NCBI RefSeq assembly: GCF_902806685.2
Contig: NC_048546.1
Coordinates: 10,434,534-10,498,533 of the forward strand
Reading direction: 5' to 3'
Origin: Maniola hyperantus
Taxonomy: Eukaryota; Arthropoda; Insecta; Lepidoptera; Nymphalidae
Length of the DNA: 64,000 nt
Shown: positions 61,471 to 64,000 of the stretch, piece after piece
Layout: every line of letters starts with the position of its first letter
Position numbering within the stretch: position 1 is the stretch's first letter
Program-made: the position numbers and the translations under genes
The notes under the pieces: model-generated
What the model saw: the letters and a program-made list of their open reading frames with translations, nothing else
The model's database searches: none
What the model was told of the DNA's origin: nothing

Positions 61471-62682
61471 CTCTAATTTCTTATTCTAAGTGCATGTCAT
61501 CAAAATATAGCGTTAATTAGCATAGAAGATCAATCTAATGAGCAATAACAAGTATAAAGGCGACAAATCACGTAGGTACGTATGAAAATACTCACTCTTT
61601 CTTGGAATACGCATTGATCAAAGGCATTCCGTATTTAGATGACAAGTGTAATAAGCCAGACATTCTTTTAGTGTGAAATCTAAATAAACATTGCTACTGA
61701 GAAAATACGTCTTTTAATTAAAATTTTCCTAACAATGAAACCCTATAAGTAAAATATTTTAAGTCATTTGCTATTGTGAGAAAAAGCTTCTCGAAAATAC
61801 TGATAACTTATATATAGTCTTAAAATTAATTACATACTAACTTAAAATCTTCAGTAGTCTGTATTTATTTATTAACTTAAAAATAAATTGTTTAATGTAC
61901 CTTAGTCACAAAATTAATTTATTATTATAATCCGTTCATCATACTGTTTTATATATGACAGCTATCCTGTATGAATTTAACTAACTCAACTGTCAAAAAA
62001 TATATAACCACAGTAAGTCACATAAAAGATTATGTGCCTACCGGATTGTAATATTTTACAGAAATCCGTTAAACTAATCCTATTTAAACGTGGATTTCTA
62101 AAATCAGCAAAACAGTTCCGATCTAAATATAAGCAACACGCACTAATCAATTAACAGCTTAGTGACAATGGTCTATTTACATGGATGTTAAACAGATTAA
62201 CGAAGTGATATAAGACTAATTTAAGCACCTACTTAAAATTTAAAAATGCTGTTTTAAATCGTGTAAAATAAATTGCAGTATAAAACTCGTATAAGACTCT
62301 AATTCTAACATCGGGGCAAATCGTTCGAAAACAGAAGATAAAAACATTACAGGACGCGTACAATAAATACACATTAATGTCTCGGACCGTTTTGCTCTAC
62401 AAATACCCATGTTTTTATCTAATTTCAGCCTTTATTTAGCTAGATATAAGGATTATATTCATATGACACCATATGCGTATGAATCGTCCTACATTTAGGG
62501 TTGTCGACGTAAAACTGTTGGCTGGTTGTGGTTTTATTTAAAAGAGATAATTATTTTAAAAATAATAGATGAAAGCTAAATTTGAAATTTGGAGTTTGGA
62601 CTACTTACACATTGGTATAATACTCACAACATTATTATGATTATTGATTAGGTATAAATAAAGTCAAAGTCAAATTATTTAT
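61471..62682. other. No recognised feature
   Basis: 1.2 kb, very AT-rich, no frame above 60 codons. Confidence 0.4.
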
Positions 62683-62805
62683 TTCTTCTCGATAGGAACG
62701 GCATTCAGAACCAGTGGTAAATTTAAACTACCTGACTATTCATAAGTACTTGTAAAAAGTTTACATGAATAAAAAATATTCTATTCTATTCTATTCTATT
62801 CAGAA
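62683..62805 (+). mobile_element. LINE 3' tail with TATTC repeat
   Basis: TTATTTCTTCTCGATAGGAA, CGGCATTCAGAACCAGTGGT, CTGACTATTCATAAGTACTT, GTAAAAAGTTTACATGAATA, then ATTCTATTCTATTCTATTC. Confidence 0.7.
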
Positions 62806-63235
62806 TAGGTAACATGTGACGCTTACTGATGGTCAAAATTGTTAATTTGTAATATAATATTACAGTGTTGATAATTAATAAGGTACTTTAAACTAAAGCT
62901 ACGAGCTACGAGCATATCACCCAAACACCCATTATAGTTTCATCCAATCTATCTGTCTGTCTGTACAACGACCTGTCCATCGATCAGTTAGGTAGTGATC
63001 CATACATAGAGTAATCTAAACTACTTTCATACCAGGAAAACAACGAGAAGAAGACATTTCAACAAATAAAGGTCGTCTGTAAGAGATTTCTTTGAAAATA
63101 AGATTGCCTTTGCAGCCTTCTGTACTATTTATTCTGTACCTTGTATTGTTTTTCTGAGTATGAAAGAGAAAAATATATGTATTTTAGTCAATAAAACTTA
63201 CAATTGCGTTTGAATAGTCAAGTGAGTGGTCTTGA
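62806..63235. other. No recognised feature
   Basis: CTATCTGTCTGTCTGTACAA near 62949 is a faint Helitron-like word; nothing else. Confidence 0.35.
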
Positions 63236-63292
63236 AGTTTGGAATGGTCTTCCTACCGGAAGAACCAGCAAGAAACTCGACGAAAGTTCCTT
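63236..63292 (-). mobile_element. LINE 3' UTR fragment
   Basis: TGGAATGGTCTTCCTACCGG, AAGAACCAGCAAGAAACTCG and ACGAAAGTTCC complement the block before the LINE tails at 17.4 and 31.1 kb. Confidence 0.55.
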
Positions 63293-63748
63293 CCAAATAT
63301 TCAATATCAAATTCATATGTGTGTGCACTAACGCTTTCTGAATAAAGAATGGAAACGTACTGTACAACTAGGTTGACAACCCTATGTACATTCCGCGCGG
63401 TTTACAACTAGTTTTGTAAAAGCTGCGTTCGGCACATGCAATTACATGCGCCCGATGCTGTACAATCAATATTTGCGATACAAAATGTACGTAGTACCGA
63501 CTTATTTCACCAACTTCTTTTCTGTTCGTAAATCGTTGACCACTTACTGACATGCGTAATTTGAGAGCGAGTTTTTAAATTTATGTATTTAATTGAACTT
63601 TTTCGTTCTGCTATGTACAACTTTGCATTCTATTTGTGTACATAATTTCCCGATCTAGACTCCATAAGTATACCTACTCTGACCAATATACAGTTTCCTT
63701 TTTAACAGATTTAGTGACTGACTATGTTGAATTATATTTATGAGCAGA
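63293..63748. other. No recognised feature
   Basis: A 61-codon minus frame at 63368-63553; nothing recognised. Confidence 0.35.
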
Positions 63749-63940
63749 CTAGCTTATGCCCGCGACTTCATCCGCGTGGACTACGACGTTTGAAATTTAA
63801 TACCCATATTTTACCCCCTTAAGGGGTGAATTTCTAAAAATCCTTTAAAATTTTAGCCCGATTCATTCAGTAGTTTGAGCTTTGCGTTGATAGATCAGTC
63901 AGTCAATCAGTCACTCAGTCATCTTTTCTTTTCAATACTT
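63749..63940 (-). mobile_element. Helitron-like element, type B
   Basis: GACTAGCTTATGCCCGCGAC, TTCATCCGCGTGGACTACGA, TATTTTACCCCCTTAAGGGG, TTTTAGCCCGATTCATTCAG, GCGTTGATAGATCAGTCAGT, CAGTCATCTTTTCTTTT. An internal ~35-bp block (GATGCCTACGTCATAATAGC in other copies) is deleted. Confidence 0.78.
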
Positions 63941-64000
63941 AATACATATCATTTACCTGGTTTACTTTCTACTATCAGAATAATATACGGAAATGGAAAA

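Overview
The window reads as nuclear DNA from a moth or butterfly (Lepidoptera). The evidence is the repeats, not genes: many short Helitron-like elements whose 3' end reads GCGGGCATCAGCTAG, tRNA-headed SINEs of the Metulj type, RTE-clade and Jockey/CR1-like LINE 3' ends, and the AT-rich background sprinkled with GTAGGTACCTAC motifs that is common in that order. No protein-coding gene can be supported with confidence. Apart from transposon fragments, open frames are short and mostly lack a usable ATG. The window is best described as a gene-poor intergenic or intronic stretch built by repeated transposon insertion.

Layout. 0.2-9.4 kb: scattered Helitron fragments, the first copy of a TA-flanked MITE (3.8 kb), and an old LINE end (6.3 kb). 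9.8-10.3 kb: a SINE followed directly by a complete hAT-type MITE with an 8-bp target duplication. 10.9-18 kb: LINE tails, Helitrons and RTE ends. 20.3-24.2 kb: a PIF/Harbinger-type MITE with perfect 20-bp terminal repeats inside an older repeat, a full-length tRNA-derived SINE, and a LINE C-terminus interrupted by a nested insert. 25.6-28 kb: an RTE pseudogene, a 63-nt hairpin and a fold-back MITE. 28.5-36 kb: broken Helitrons, a candidate exon with a decayed copy about 1.1 kb away, and two fold-back MITE families. 36.3-45.2 kb: an internally deleted RTE with a 12-bp target duplication, a cluster of hairpins, a duplicated TATA-containing segment, and a 124-bp palindrome. 45.4-50.2 kb: a second RTE insertion with a 12-bp target duplication, a recent 104-bp tandem duplication, and the second TA-flanked MITE. 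52.9-54 kb: three degenerate copies of one unit, split by a SINE. 54.2-64 kb: a Helitron carrying a snap-back insertion, two long-TIR MITEs, a 20-bp CpG palindrome and more Helitrons.

How the parts relate. The RTE and Jockey/CR1-like LINEs are the sort of autonomous elements that supply reverse transcriptase. The SINE at 22.3 kb carries a 3' tail resembling that of the LINE fragments at 6.3 and 24.1 kb, which suggests the SINE borrows that LINE's machinery. The MITEs and Helitrons are all non-autonomous here: no transposase or Rep/helicase reading frame was seen. Stretches called empty were scanned by eye for long frames, tRNA boxes, repeats and hairpins; that cannot exclude small exons or regulatory elements.
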